DNA of 64,000 bases from Gracilibacillus boraciitolerans JCM 21714 (GTDB lineage: Bacteria > Bacillota > Bacilli > Bacillales > Amphibacillaceae), in assembly GCF_000521485.1 (NCBI RefSeq), contig NZ_BAVS01000004.1, positions 62,001 to 126,000 of the forward strand. The letters run 5' to 3'. Below, in pieces: positions 30,667 to 40,633 of the stretch. The position numbers were made by a program, and so were the translations under genes. The notes beneath the pieces were generated by a model. The model was not told the origin of the DNA. It ran no database searches and saw only the letters and a program-made list of their open reading frames with translations. Each line of letters starts with the position of its first letter. Within the stretch, counting starts at the first letter, position 1.

Positions 30667-32215
30667 TTATTCCCACTCAATTGTTGCTGGTGGCTTGCTT
30701 GTCACATCATACAGCACGCGATTGATGTGATCCACTTCGTTCACAATACGGGTTGAAATTTTTTCCAATACATCCCAGGGTATACGTGCCCAGTCCGATG
30801 TCATACCATCAATGGAAGTTACCGCACGTATACCGATAGCATGATCATAAGTACGGGCATCTCCCATCACTCCGACACTGCGAATGTCAGGCAGTACGGT
30901 GAAGTATTGCCATATATCTCGTTCCAAATTTGCCTTTTTAATTTCCTCGCGCAAGATTGCATCTGATTCCCGAACAATTTCTACCTTTTCAGGTGTTATC
31001 TCGCCCATCACCCGAATACCTAGTCCTGGTCCTGGAAACGGTTGCCGCCAGACGACATCCTCGGGAACTCCCAATTCTATGCCTAATGCACGGACTTCAT
31101 CCTTGAATAAGGTATTTAATGGTTCAATTAATGTAAATTGCATATCCTCTGGTAAACCACCAACATTATGGTGTGATTTAATGGTTTGTGCTGTGTCTGT
31201 ACCACTTTCGACAATGTCAGTATACAGGGTACCCTGAGCTAGAAAGTCCATATTCTCCAATTTTGCTGCTTCATCATCAAACACATAAATAAATTCATTT
31301 CCTATTATTTTTCGTTTTTGTTCTGGATCTGAAATACCTTTCAATTTTGACAAAAATCTTTCTTGCGCATCAACCTTAATAATATTCATGTTAAACTGAT
31401 CACGGAAGGTGCGCATTACCGTTTCCCCTTCGTCTTTTCTTAATAAGCCATGATCAACGAAGATACAGGTTAATTGATCACCAATCGCTTTTTGTATTAA
31501 GGCAGCTACAACCGAAGAGTCAACCCCCACCACTAAGTGCACACAACACATTGCGATCGCCAACCTGTTCTCTTATCTTATCCACTTCGACATCAATAAA
31601 ATTAGCCATTGTCCAATCACCAGCACACTCACATGCTTGGAAAACAAATTGCTTTAATAGATTATTACCATACTCGGTGTTACGAACTTCTGGATGAAAT
31701 TGCACTCCGTATAGCTGTTTCTCTATATTTCTCATAGCTGCTATCGGTGTTGAATCACTGGTTGCTTCAATTTCAAAATCCTTTGGTGCTTCGATTATTT
31801 TATCACTATGGCTCATCCAGACGACTTGCTGTTTTGGTGTTCCTTCAAAAAGTAACGCATTATCTTTGACGTGAATATCCGCTTTTCCATATTCACGTTG
31901 ATTTGCTCGTTCTACTACACCACCAAAATGATGGGTCATTAATTGCATTCCGTAACAAATACCGAGAACAGGAATACCAAGCTCAAAAATGCGTTCATCA
32001 CATCTGAAACTATTTTCTCCATAGACACTATGAGGCCCGCCAGAAAGAATAATACCTTTTGGCTCCATCTTTTTTATTTCTTCTATTGTTAAACGATGGG
32101 AGTGCAGCTCACTATACACACCAAATTCACGAATGCGGCGGGTAATCAATTGGTTGTACTGACTACCAAAATCTAACACTAAAATCATTTCATTGTTTAC
32201 TTCCAAATTGTCCAC
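30667..32215 (-). CDS. guaA: GMP synthase (glutamine-hydrolysing), frameshifted
   Basis: GuaA aminates XMP to GMP. The N-terminal class I glutaminase has [30 protein letters not shown] (nucleophile Cys) and GVQFHPEV (catalytic His). The ATP pyrophosphatase domain begins with the P-loop [14 protein letters not shown] and ends in the dimerisation domain with [16 protein letters not shown] and the terminal KPPATIEWE. The frame breaks exactly in the P-loop: the five-C run 31524-31528 should be four. Corrected length is about 516 residues. This is usually an essential or near-essential gene, which argues that the break is a sequence error. It has its own riboswitch. Confidence 0.95.
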
Positions 32216-32257
32216 TCCTTCAATTGATCTGAAAAATCATTTATGTAAAAATAAAAT

Positions 32258-32292
32258 CTGCCTTTCTTTATAATTACAGAAAGGCAGAAATC
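32258..32292 (-). terminator. riboswitch terminator ahead of guaA
   Basis: On the minus strand TCTGCCTTTCT pairs with AGAAAGGCAGA across a ten-base loop, followed by TTTTATTTTT. Confidence 0.85.
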
Positions 32293-32308
32293 TCTGGCAA
32301 GATCTCCG

Positions 32309-32384
32309 CCTTCATAGTCCGAACCTTTACGGTGTTCAGGTAGAAACGTTTGGACCATATCCCCCCCAAACATATATGAAGGTG
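32309..32384 (-). promoter_or_regulatory. guanine riboswitch aptamer, guaA leader
   Basis: The minus strand has CTTCATATAT, the P2 arm ending ATATGGTCCAAAC, GTTTCTACC, TGAACACCGTAAAGGTTCG and GACTATGAAGG; P1 pairs CCTTCATA with TATGAAGG. C before TATG indicates guanine. The 5' arm of P2 is GTTT plus seven Gs (32361-32367) facing TCCAAAC; four Gs would give a normal seven-base stem and a seven-base GATATGG loop, so three Gs look extra. Confidence 0.93.
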
Positions 32385-32440
32385 ATAAAACATACTAAAA
32401 AGATTAGCACATGACTAAACTCTATTTATAATTTTCATCT

Positions 32441-32469
32441 ATTCTATCAATCGTAACTGTGCTGGTCAA
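32441..32469 (-). promoter_or_regulatory. probable guaA promoter
   Basis: TTGACC (minus strand, 32464-32469) is 17 bp from TAGAAT (32441-32446). It overlaps the corrected stop codon of the transglutaminase gene and lies about 55 bases upstream of the aptamer. Confidence 0.5.
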
Positions 32470-34671
32470 GCAAATATTCGATCAATAATGTGTTGAAATG
32501 AATCCTGCAGTTGCTTACGATCTTCTGAAATGTGCTGATTTCGATAAACAAGTTGTTCATATGCTAAGGTTAAGTCATACATCTCTTTTGTACCTAACCG
32601 TTGATCAACTTCCAACGCATATTGTCTTAGTGTCTGTCCTTTCCGACGTTGTAAACCCCTTTTTTTCCAAAAGGTTCAGCAAATAGAAATAACCAGATTC
32701 CAAATCTAATTTTTGCGATAGCCGTTGCCACTTCTTCAATGCGTACCAGTCTCTAATTTGATACCTTCTTACATACACAATAATTGCTGAAATGATCAGC
32801 AAAACAATCAAACCTATCAGAACATATAGCCATCCGTTTCCACCATTCTGATTATCAGAGGCACCAGTCGCACTAGTATCTTTCTCTTCTTCTTCTGTTT
32901 TTTCCTTCTCTTTTGTTTCTTCTACTGTTTCCTGTTCAGTTTGCTCTTCTTCTGTCCTATCAATCTCTGTCTCCGTATCACTTGTTACTTCCTGATAAAA
33001 TTCAGTTGGATTGGAGAAACCACTAGTTGGCTCAAAAGGTACCCATCCGCTTTCAGGGAAATAAACTTCTACCCATGAATGGGCGTTATTATTTGTAATT
33101 TCATAAAGCTTATAATCATCTGGAAGTGCTGGCTGTTCGCTTGCTTCTGTCCCACCTGTGAATCCCTTTACCCAGCGAGCTGGAATATCGAGGGATCGCA
33201 ACATCACCACCATCGAAGTCGAGAAGTTATCACAATAACCAATCTGTGTTTCAAACAAAAATTGATCCACATAATCTTCCCCCCCATCTTCTGGAATCGA
33301 TACATCCTCAATCTGATAGGTATATCCATTAGCAGCAAAATAACTTTCTATTGCTTTTGCCTGATCATATCTATTCTCTTTTCCTTCTACTACTTCGTTA
33401 GCTAAATCAACTACCCGATCTGGCAAACCCTCTGGTAATTGCAAGTACTTTTCTTTTATATCTTCAGGATCATTATCTGAATTACGTTTTAGTTCATCTA
33501 AAGAAAACGATGGTGCATTATATTGAATCGAATAGGGACTGCCTTGAGACTGTTCGGAAGACTCCACTTCAATCATTCCTGTGTTGTAATCCATGAAAAA
33601 AGTCTGCTCTTCTATCGAACCAAGCTGACTTACTCCATATGGATAAACAACCTTTGGCAAACTGTTAGTTGATACAGGATGCACCATCGTTTCATATGGT
33701 TTAGTTTCTGTTCTATCAAGTGGAAAAGTCCGCCAATTCACTTGTCCATTATTCAGAGCTTGATAGTTTAATTCTTCAGATCGCTCCCAGCCTTTACCTG
33801 TATAAACATCTTTAGATTCGATCCGCCAATAAATATCGTCATGAGCAATCGCCTCGAATACCTTCGAATCATCCTGAACAAAAGAACCACCCAAACGCGA
33901 ATCATCTTCTCCATACCCTACTTTTTGAACAGATCCGCTCCCAAATCCGACATGACCTGCTGTGCTTTGGATAAACGGGACAGGATCTGGCCACTGCGGA
34001 TTTAATTTAGGAGAATAGATTCCCAATAATGCTGCCATTACAACAATCACAATAATTGGAATTGTCCATGTAAATACATGTCTAATATTGTCCTTATATG
34101 CTCCATTGTCCATCAGCTGCACATAACGACTAAGTCCCAAAATGATAAATGATACGATAAAGGCACGAACCATCGCAAGTTGTGCATCATAAACCGTAAA
34201 CGTATCTAATACGGCTAAATAAACGATGGTTAACAATACAAACAGGAAAAATTTATTAGCAATCGTAAACCAATAATGGAGCAGATAACTCATTAACCAT
34301 AGTAATAAAAGAAACAGTAAACTTCGAAAAAGCGAGGTCATCAAATACCAGTCATTATTTCCGATGATCTCTATATTATATCGAAACTCTAATGATAGTA
34401 CCTGAAACCATTCTTTCGATAACAACGTTTCTCTTAAAAACAAATAATCGAGAATAAACAATAAGGAAACTAGCTTAATAGAAAATTTTGCCCAGCCATT
34501 ATGGATAAAAAAAGATACTAGAAAACAAATGGCTGCATAGATAACAAATAAATAGACGTTGCCCGTGTCTGTAATTTGTTCCAATGGTCGCAACCATTCC
34601 CAAAACAAGAGAAACCCTGCTATCAAAAGAATAAAATTAGACATAGAATTTAATGTAACTTTTTGTTTCAT
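32466..34671 (-). CDS. yebA: transglutaminase-like membrane protein, YebA/TgpA type, frameshifted
   Basis: A membrane protein with about seven N-terminal helices (residues 1-215, DUF3488-like), an extracellular transglutaminase-core domain with the catalytic Cys in TQIGYCDNFSTSMVVMLRSL, His in NAHSWVEVYFP and Asp/Glu after it, a charged Thr/Glu linker (about residues 570-600), one more helix and a cytoplasmic DUF4129-like tail. The frame breaks at 32656-32659 (four Cs written, three fit), giving EKKGLQRRKGQTLRQYALEVD and a stop at 32466. A seven-C run at 33279-33285 reads EDGGEDY. It overlaps the DUF58 gene by four bases; the order MoxR-DUF58-transglutaminase-guaA is conserved in Bacillus. 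The role is unproven. Confidence 0.87.
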
Positions 34672-35942
34672 CGGGATGGATTCACCTCCCAGTGCTCACT
34701 TATTAATCGCTGTTCTGAGATAACCTGAACATATATATTTTTTAACCGAAGTGATTTTATTAATTGAGTCTGCAGCGTTTGATGGTCCTTTTCTGAAATG
34801 ATATAGCAAACCATCACCAGATAATCTTGATTTTTCCATGATACTAATCGATCTACTAATGTTCCATCTAATTGAGTGATGACAAAAAGCACAATAGAAC
34901 CTTTCATCAACTCTGGTAAAGGCAAAAACATTCGTTGTGATAAAGGCGATGCAGATTCCTGATTAATAGTAGCCAAATAGTTTTGTACAGTGGGAAATTG
35001 AAATTGCACTTGTTGCGCAGAGAAATGCTTATTATACGTCCCTAATGCAGAAAAAGATACATGTTGATCCTTTTTGCGAAGTGTTTGTAATAAAGATGCT
35101 GTCCACTCTACTGCTGCTTCAAATACGAGAAATTTGCCCTGCTGCAAACCATCGACATCAAGAATTAATGAAAGGTTTGAATCTTTTTCTTGCTCAAATT
35201 CTTTGGTCATAACCGTATTTTTTCGTGCAGTGGTTTTCCAATCAATCCAAGAAAAGCGATCACCTGGAATATACTCCCGCACGCTTGATACCACATTCGT
35301 TAGTTTTTCATCATGCATGTATGACGGATTTGCGCCCTCTTCCAAACTTTGCGAAACATATTTCCACTTGATATCCTGAATGGCTGGATAAACAAAAAAC
35401 TCTTTCGTTAAGTCAAAGCTATGATCGGTCTCAACAAAGCCAAAGGGATCACCAATCTGGAGACGCACTTGTGATAACTGATGTTTCCCCCCCCGCGGGA
35501 GATGTTCGAGAGAATAAGAGATAGAAAAATGCCTGCGGAAACCAGGGTAAACCACTTTTTTCCATTGTCTTTTTCTTATAAAACCATTTTGATCAGCAAG
35601 GTATTGATATTTTTTTTTGCCGATATCTTGATATTGAAGTGTTTCAGGCAACATTTCTTCCACTACTAAAAAAAATAATGGAAATGGTATTTTTCTTTTA
35701 ATCGAAATGTGAATTTCTATTTTACTACTTGCTTGCAGATAACGATCTGAAAGACGTCTCTCCACCTTCCAATTGTGTAACGGAAAGAAAGGGATCGTCA
35801 TCATATAGAGAAGAATCGGAAGCATACTGTAAAAGAGAAACCAACTAACGAATCCTCCTTGGAACATGGCAAATACAAATAAAAATCCTAATAAAAAAGC
35901 TAATTGGACTTCCTTTATTATTTTTCGAATAAGGACTTTCAT
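34668..35942 (-). CDS. yeaD: DUF58 domain protein
   Basis: A 424-residue protein with two N-terminal helices (about residues 12-50) and a C-terminal DUF58, von Willebrand A-like domain: VREYIPGDRFSWIDWKTTARKNTVMTKEFE is the family signature. DUF58 proteins act with a MoxR ATPase and a transglutaminase, as here, perhaps in assembly or maturation of a cell-surface complex. An eight-C run at 35487-35494 reads PRGGKH, probably one glycine extra. It overlaps both neighbours by four bases, so the three genes form one transcription unit. Confidence 0.9.
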   Translation of the reverse strand: MKVLIRKIIKEVQLAFLLGFLFVFAMFQGGFVSWFLFYSMLPILLYMMTIPFFPLHNWKVERRLSDRYLQASSKIEIHISIKRKIPFPLFFLVVEEMLPETLQYQDIGKKKYQYLADQNGFIRKRQWKKVVYPGFRRHFSISYSLEHLPRGGKHQLSQVRLQIGDPFGFVETDHSFDLTKEFFVYPAIQDIKWKYVSQSLEEGANPSYMHDEKLTNVVSSVREYIPGDRFSWIDWKTTARKNTVMTKEFEQEKDSNLSLILDVDGLQQGKFLVFEAAVEWTASLLQTLRKKDQHVSFSALGTYNKHFSAQQVQFQFPTVQNYLATINQESASPLSQRMFLPLPELMKGSIVLFVITQLDGTLVDRLVSWKNQDYLVMVCYIISEKDHQTLQTQLIKSLRLKNIYVQVISEQRLISEHWEVNPSR

Positions 35943-36889
35943 CCATGCATTTCCTTCCGAACAGGTACATCTATTTCATTTAAAATCTGGCTAATTAGTT
36001 TTTCCTGTGTTACACCTTCATATCTAGCCTCTGGTCGGAGAATAATGCGATGTGACAACACGTAGGAAGCAAGCTCCATCACATCATCCGGAATAACATA
36101 ATCACGATCCATAATGTAAGCATATGCTTTAGCAGCCTTCATAAGTGCAATGGATCCGCGTGGACTTACTCCTAATTGGACATATTCACTTTTTCGGGTA
36201 GCCGCTATAAGCTGAACAATATAACGCTTTACTGTATCATCCACATATAAACTGTCCACTTCTTGTTGCATTTCGATCAGCTGATCTTTATGGATAACCG
36301 GTTTAATTTCATCGATTGGATGCTTACGATCTGTCCGATTTAACATTTCTAACTCATCAACTTCATTAGGATAACCCATCTTTAATTTCATTAAAAAACG
36401 ATCGAGTTGTGCTTCTGGTAAAGGATATGTTCCTTCATAGTCAACGGGGTTTTGGGTTGCCATGACAAAGAATGGTTTATTCAGCGATTTTGTCATACCA
36501 TCCACCGTTACATTCATTTCTTCCATGGCTTCTAATAGGGCGGATTGGGTTTTCGGTGACGTTCTGTTAATCTCATCTGCTAATACGATATCACCAAAAA
36601 TCGGACCACGACGAAATTCAAAAACCATTTCTTTCGGATTATATATCGATACACCAGTTACATCAGAAGGTAATAAGTCTGGTGTGAATTGGATACGTTT
36701 AAAATCACAATCTAGTGATTTAGACAGAGCGCGTACCATCATAGTTTTACCCACTCCTGGTACATCTTCGAGCAAAACATGTCCATCTGCAAGCAATGCT
36801 ACAAGGCTAAGAGTGACCTCTCGTTCTTTCCCTATCATAACTTTTTCTATATTTCGAATGATTTTTGCAACTTGCTTCTGATATTCCAT
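35939..36889 (-). CDS. yeaC: MoxR family AAA+ ATPase
   Basis: An ATPase of about 316 residues with Walker A DVPGVGKTMMVRALSK, Walker B GDIVLADEINRTSPKTQSALLEAM, sensor 1 FFVMATQNPVDYEGTYPLPEAQLDRF and the lid domain with VSPRGSIALMKAAKAYA. I use the ATG at 36889, eight bases after GGAGG. MoxR proteins act as chaperone-like ATPases for VWA/DUF58 partners. The coding sequence has no long G/C runs and is intact. Confidence 0.94.
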   Translation of the reverse strand: MEYQKQVAKIIRNIEKVMIGKEREVTLSLVALLADGHVLLEDVPGVGKTMMVRALSKSLDCDFKRIQFTPDLLPSDVTGVSIYNPKEMVFEFRRGPIFGDIVLADEINRTSPKTQSALLEAMEEMNVTVDGMTKSLNKPFFVMATQNPVDYEGTYPLPEAQLDRFLMKLKMGYPNEVDELEMLNRTDRKHPIDEIKPVIHKDQLIEMQQEVDSLYVDDTVKRYIVQLIAATRKSEYVQLGVSPRGSIALMKAAKAYAYIMDRDYVIPDDVMELASYVLSHRIILRPEARYEGVTQEKLISQILNEIDVPVRKEMHG

Positions 36890-37044
36890 TCTTCCGCCTC
36901 CGTTCTGCATGCTATTCGTTTACGAAGTATTCCTACTTATAACTATACTATATTTGAAGCCTTAAAGCCTACCAATTTAACTAGCAATTACTAGTAAAAT
37001 AAATTTCCTGTCAATTTATTTTTCATTAAATAGTAAAGTCCATA

Positions 37045-37079
37045 TAAAAAAACCCCCCCAAGGTTTACTTGGGGTTAGC
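37045..37079 (-). terminator. terminator of the K+ transporter gene, with unequal arms
   Basis: On the minus strand ACCCCAAG, a loop of about five bases, then CTTGG... and seven Ts. One arm has four G (plus strand 37071-37074), the other seven C (37053-37059). A matched stem needs four, so three bases look inserted. It overlaps the ktrB stop codon. Confidence 0.9.
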
Positions 37080-38445
37080 CGATGATAACTCGTTCTGTTG
37101 GATAGTGGAAGCGATCCTTTGTATCATCACCACGAATTATAAACAGAAAAGTGAAGATACCAATTCTACCGATAAACATAAGCGCCATAATTAAAAACTT
37201 CCCAAATGTTGATAGTTCAGGCGTAATTCCCATTGATAGACCAGTCGTTCCAAATGCAGATGTCACTTCAAAGACAATTTCCATTAATCCAAAGCTTTCG
37301 GTTTTCATTAAAATAATAATTGAACTTATACATAGCATTAAAGCAGTAGTAATAACAATAAAGGAACGCAACATATCTTCCTGATGTATTTCCCGCCCAA
37401 ATACTTTCACACTGGAATTTCCCTTTGCATAATTCCAAATTGTTAATAACATAATTGCAAATGAAGTAGTTCGAATACCGCCACCAACACTACTAGGAGA
37501 TGCGCCAATAAACATTAATGCACTAATCAAAAAAAGTGTTGGCATGGAAAAATCGTTTACATCCATCGTCGATAAGCCGCCACTTCGGCTCGTTACAGAC
37601 TGAAACAGGCTGTAAAATAACGTCTCATGCCACGTCTTATCCGCAAAAAAGGCATCTTTCTCAAGCAGGAAAATAAAAATTGCACCACCGACTACCAGCC
37701 AAAAGAATGTAACAGTTGTAATCTTAGTAAACAAGGAAAATTTATTACGATCATTTACACCATAAACTCTTCCTTTTAGTACTTCCTGTACTTCAATTAA
37801 TACTGGGAATCCAATCGCACCTAAAACAATTAAAATGATGTAAATAAATTGCACAAAATAATCATCAGCAAATGGTATCAATGAGGCACCAGTTATATCT
37901 AAACCACCATTGGTCGTCGCACTAACCGATCCAAAGACACCTTGCAATAGAGCCTCACCAATTGTATCGTAATAATTCAGAAAATGAATCGTTAAAATAA
38001 TTGCACCAATAAATTCAATAATTAACATTAGTTTAAAGATCTCTAACATTAATTTCACCAGACCGGAAAGTGTCTTACTGTTTTGATCAATCATGATCAT
38101 TTTACGACTGCGGATACCAATTTTTTTACCTAATATAACCCAAATAAAAGTACCCATTGTCATAATACCAATTCCACCTAAATGCAATATAACCGCAATC
38201 GCAATTTGCCCAGCTGGATTAAATACTTCCGAAATCGACACAACAGTGAGTCCTGTTACACTTATCGCTGTCACAGCAGTAAACATTGCATCAATAAATG
38301 AAAGTTCAATACCGGAATTATGAAAAACAGGTATACTCACAACGACTGTGGCAATGATAACAGCTAAGAGATAATACAATACAATATGGTGTATAGCAGA
38401 CCAGTGCTTAAATATTTCCTTTATTTTATCAATAATTGCCATCAT
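37075..38445 (-). CDS. ktrB: K+ transporter, KtrB/TrkH family
   Basis: The membrane subunit of a Ktr-type potassium uptake system, 456 residues, made of four M1-P-M2 repeats. The four selectivity-filter loops are visible: TAISVTGLTVV, SVSATTNGGLDI, QSVTSRSGGLST and TSAFGTTGLSMG, each with its key Gly. It would need a KtrA/KtrC cytoplasmic subunit, which is not in the window. The frame is intact. It is probably monocistronic, ended by the terminator over its stop codon. KtrB and KtrD cannot be told apart with confidence. Confidence 0.92.
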   Translation of the reverse strand: MMAIIDKIKEIFKHWSAIHHIVLYYLLAVIIATVVVSIPVFHNSGIELSFIDAMFTAVTAISVTGLTVVSISEVFNPAGQIAIAVILHLGGIGIMTMGTFIWVILGKKIGIRSRKMIMIDQNSKTLSGLVKLMLEIFKLMLIIEFIGAIILTIHFLNYYDTIGEALLQGVFGSVSATTNGGLDITGASLIPFADDYFVQFIYIILIVLGAIGFPVLIEVQEVLKGRVYGVNDRNKFSLFTKITTVTFFWLVVGGAIFIFLLEKDAFFADKTWHETLFYSLFQSVTSRSGGLSTMDVNDFSMPTLFLISALMFIGASPSSVGGGIRTTSFAIMLLTIWNYAKGNSSVKVFGREIHQEDMLRSFIVITTALMLCISSIIILMKTESFGLMEIVFEVTSAFGTTGLSMGITPELSTFGKFLIMALMFIGRIGIFTFLFIIRGDDTKDRFHYPTERVIIG

Positions 38446-38545
38446 TCACGTTCTCCTTCAATATAATGAAACTAGTCGATAGTTTACCATATTATGATAA
38501 AATAATCATCTTATTTTTGTAAAAATGATGACAAATCGGCTTTAC

Positions 38546-38995
38546 CTAAAATCCACTATAAGAATCCCGATGAAATCTGCCGTTTGCCTGGAATAGATAA
38601 TTATCTGGCACTGCTTTTTCAATCATCGAAAAAATAACTCGTTCTTCTAAACGGACATGTTCTTGCAAAAGTGCTCCTAAATCACGAAATAATTGTCTAT
38701 CAGGACGTTTGACTCCTCTAATTTGCTGAACATAGCTTCTAATTTGTACATGCTGAATCAACATGTCACGTATCTCAGGTTTATCTACTGTCTCATATTG
38801 GGCGTACAGGGGGGGTAAAAGTACTTCCTCTTCATCCCGAAAATGATCTTCGCCATCTTTCTCCCAAAATTCAATTACATCCCGGGTCATTTTCTGAACA
38901 CTGCTGCTCTCATCTGCATTTTTTAACTGCTGTGCCATTGCTAAGGTATGATGGTGTTGATGTGATAATGGATATAACGCTTCATGTCGTTTCAA
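38546..38995 (-). CDS. hemerythrin-like HHE domain protein
   Basis: A 149-residue four-helix protein with the iron-ligand pattern LSHQHHHTLAMA, HFRDEEEVLLP, MLIQHVQIRSYVQQ and LQEHVRLEERVIF. Such proteins bind oxygen or NO or sense iron. A seven-G run at 38809-38815 reads VLLPPLYAQY where relatives have a single proline (LLPLYAQ). Single gene, with no linked partner. Confidence 0.86.
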   Translation of the reverse strand: MKRHEALYPLSHQHHHTLAMAQQLKNADESSSVQKMTRDVIEFWEKDGEDHFRDEEEVLLPPLYAQYETVDKPEIRDMLIQHVQIRSYVQQIRGVKRPDRQLFRDLGALLQEHVRLEERVIFSMIEKAVPDNYLFQANGRFHRDSYSGF

Positions 38996-39113
38996 AATTA
39001 TCTCTCCCTTGACTCATTTATTTCAGTTAAAATTTGTGTTTATACCTGTTTCATTTTAAAATATTGATGGTAGTAGTTGTGTGATTTGCCAAACAGTAGA
39101 GGAGAATTTATAA

Positions 39114-39904
39114 ATGGCATCAACTGAAAAATTAAGAAAATTTGTAATGGATACAAAATTTAATAAATTTATCACGACGATTATTATCTTTAATGCTATA
39201 TTAATAGGACTAGAAACTTATCCAGCTATCTATCAGCAATTTTATACGTACTTTGTTGTGATAGATCTTATTATTCTTGCTATATTTACAATCGAGGTTG
39301 TACTCAAGATCATTGTACTAAAAATATTTTTACAAATGGTTGGAATATATTTGATTTTATCATAGTATTAGGCAGTCTTATTTTATATAATACACCATTT
39401 GTTAGTGTTTTGCGTATTTTCCGTGTCTTACGAGTATTCCGAACCATTACAACCATACCAACATTAAGAAGAATTGTATCGGCTTTATTTATGGCAATTC
39501 CCACCATCAGCAGCGTATTAATCATTATGACAATTATTTTCTATGTATACGCGATATTAGGCACGTCCTTTTTTGGTGAAATTTCCCCCCCAGAATATTT
39601 TGGTGATATATTTTTAAGCTTTGTTACATTGTTTCAGATATTCACTCTGGAGTCATGGGCAAGTGGGATTTTTAGACCTATTTTTATAGAAGAACCATTA
39701 TCATGGATCTATTTTATAACTTTTATTGTCATTGCCACATTTATTATGATCAACTTAATCGTTGGAGAAATCGTCAACAACGCACAGAAGATTTCCGATG
39801 ATATTGAAGAAGAAACAAAAGAAATCAAAGAGGATACAAGCGAAATCTCAGAACTTCGCAAAGAAATTCGGGAAATAAAAGAAATGTTACAGAAACAATC
39901 CTAA
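39114..39904 (+). CDS. voltage-gated sodium channel, NaChBac type, frameshifted
   Basis: A single-domain six-helix ion channel. S4 carries arginines every third residue in VLRIFRVLRVFRTITTIP; the pore has the selectivity filter TLESWASG, identical to the core of NaChBac, and the S6 helix is followed by a C-terminal Glu/Lys coiled coil (last about 45 residues) that would assemble the tetramer. The frame breaks near 39320: LKNIFTNGWNIFDFIIVLGS needs six As where five are written. The seven-C run at 39586-39592 reads ISPPEYFG. Corrected length is about 263 residues. RBS GAGG lies before the ATG. Such channels are known from alkaliphilic Bacillus, where they help motility and pH homeostasis. Confidence 0.92.
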
Positions 39905-39932
39905 TGGGACAGGCAGCTTGTCCCACTTTTTC
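39904..39932 (+). terminator. terminator after the sodium channel gene
   Basis: TGGGACA pairs with TGTCCCA (loop about GGCAGCT) directly after the stop codon, followed by CTTTTTC. Confidence 0.75.
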
Positions 39933-39944
39933 ATCATTTCATAA

Positions 39945-40628
39945 TTATTCCAGTGACCAATCAATTGGAGTTATTTGATTTTGTTTCAGTAGTTCATTAG
40001 CTTTTGAGAATGGTTTACTGCCAAAGAATCCTCGATGGGCAGATAACGGACTTGGATGCGTGGATTTAATTACATAATGTTTCGTTTCATTAATTAATGC
40101 CTGTTTTTTCTGTGCGGCCGCTCCCCATAAAATATAAACGACAGGGGGGGTTTCCTTTTCATTTAAAGATGTTATCACTCGATCGGTAAACTGCTCCCAG
40201 CCTTTTCCTAGATGGGAATGTGCCTGCCCCCCCGCTCTAACGGTTAATACATTATTAAGTAACAAGACTCCTTGTTCAGCCCATTTCACCAGGTAACCAT
40301 GGTTAGGAATCGAACAGCCAATATCTGCTTGTAACTCCTTATAGATATTCCTTAAAGATGGCGGGACATCAACTTCTGGCTTTACGGAAAAGCTTAAGCC
40401 ATGTGCTTGATTGGGACCATGATAGGGATCTTGTCCTAATATAACCACCTTCACTTTCTCAAATGGTGTATAGTTTAAAGCATTGTAAATATCATACATA
40501 TTAGGGTATACCGTATCATGCTGATATTCCTGTTTCAGAAAATCACGTAATCGCAAATAATACTCCTTATCAAATTCAGCTGCTAAGTGATTTCCCCCCC
40601 AGTCATTATTTAATATATTCTCGGTCAT
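39945..40628 (-). CDS. ung: uracil-DNA glycosylase
   Basis: Family 1 UDG, which removes uracil from DNA. The water-activating motif is [19 protein letters not shown] (catalytic Asp), with [14 protein letters not shown] and the minor-groove loop [13 protein letters not shown] (catalytic His). About 227 residues is normal. I prefer the ATG at 40628, with AAAAGG upstream; the longer start at 40637 overlaps the ribokinase stop. Three seven-base runs insert a residue: DWGGNH (40594-40600), RAGGQAHSH for RAGQAHSH (about 40227-40233) and [11 protein letters not shown] (about 40145-40151). Coupled to rbsK. Confidence 0.93.
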   Translation of the reverse strand: MTENILNNDWGGNHLAAEFDKEYYLRLRDFLKQEYQHDTVYPNMYDIYNALNYTPFEKVKVVILGQDPYHGPNQAHGLSFSVKPEVDVPPSLRNIYKELQADIGCSIPNHGYLVKWAEQGVLLLNNVLTVRAGGQAHSHLGKGWEQFTDRVITSLNEKETPPVVYILWGAAAQKKQALINETKHYVIKSTHPSPLSAHRGFFGSKPFSKANELLKQNQITPIDWSLE

Positions 40629-40633
40629 CGTTC

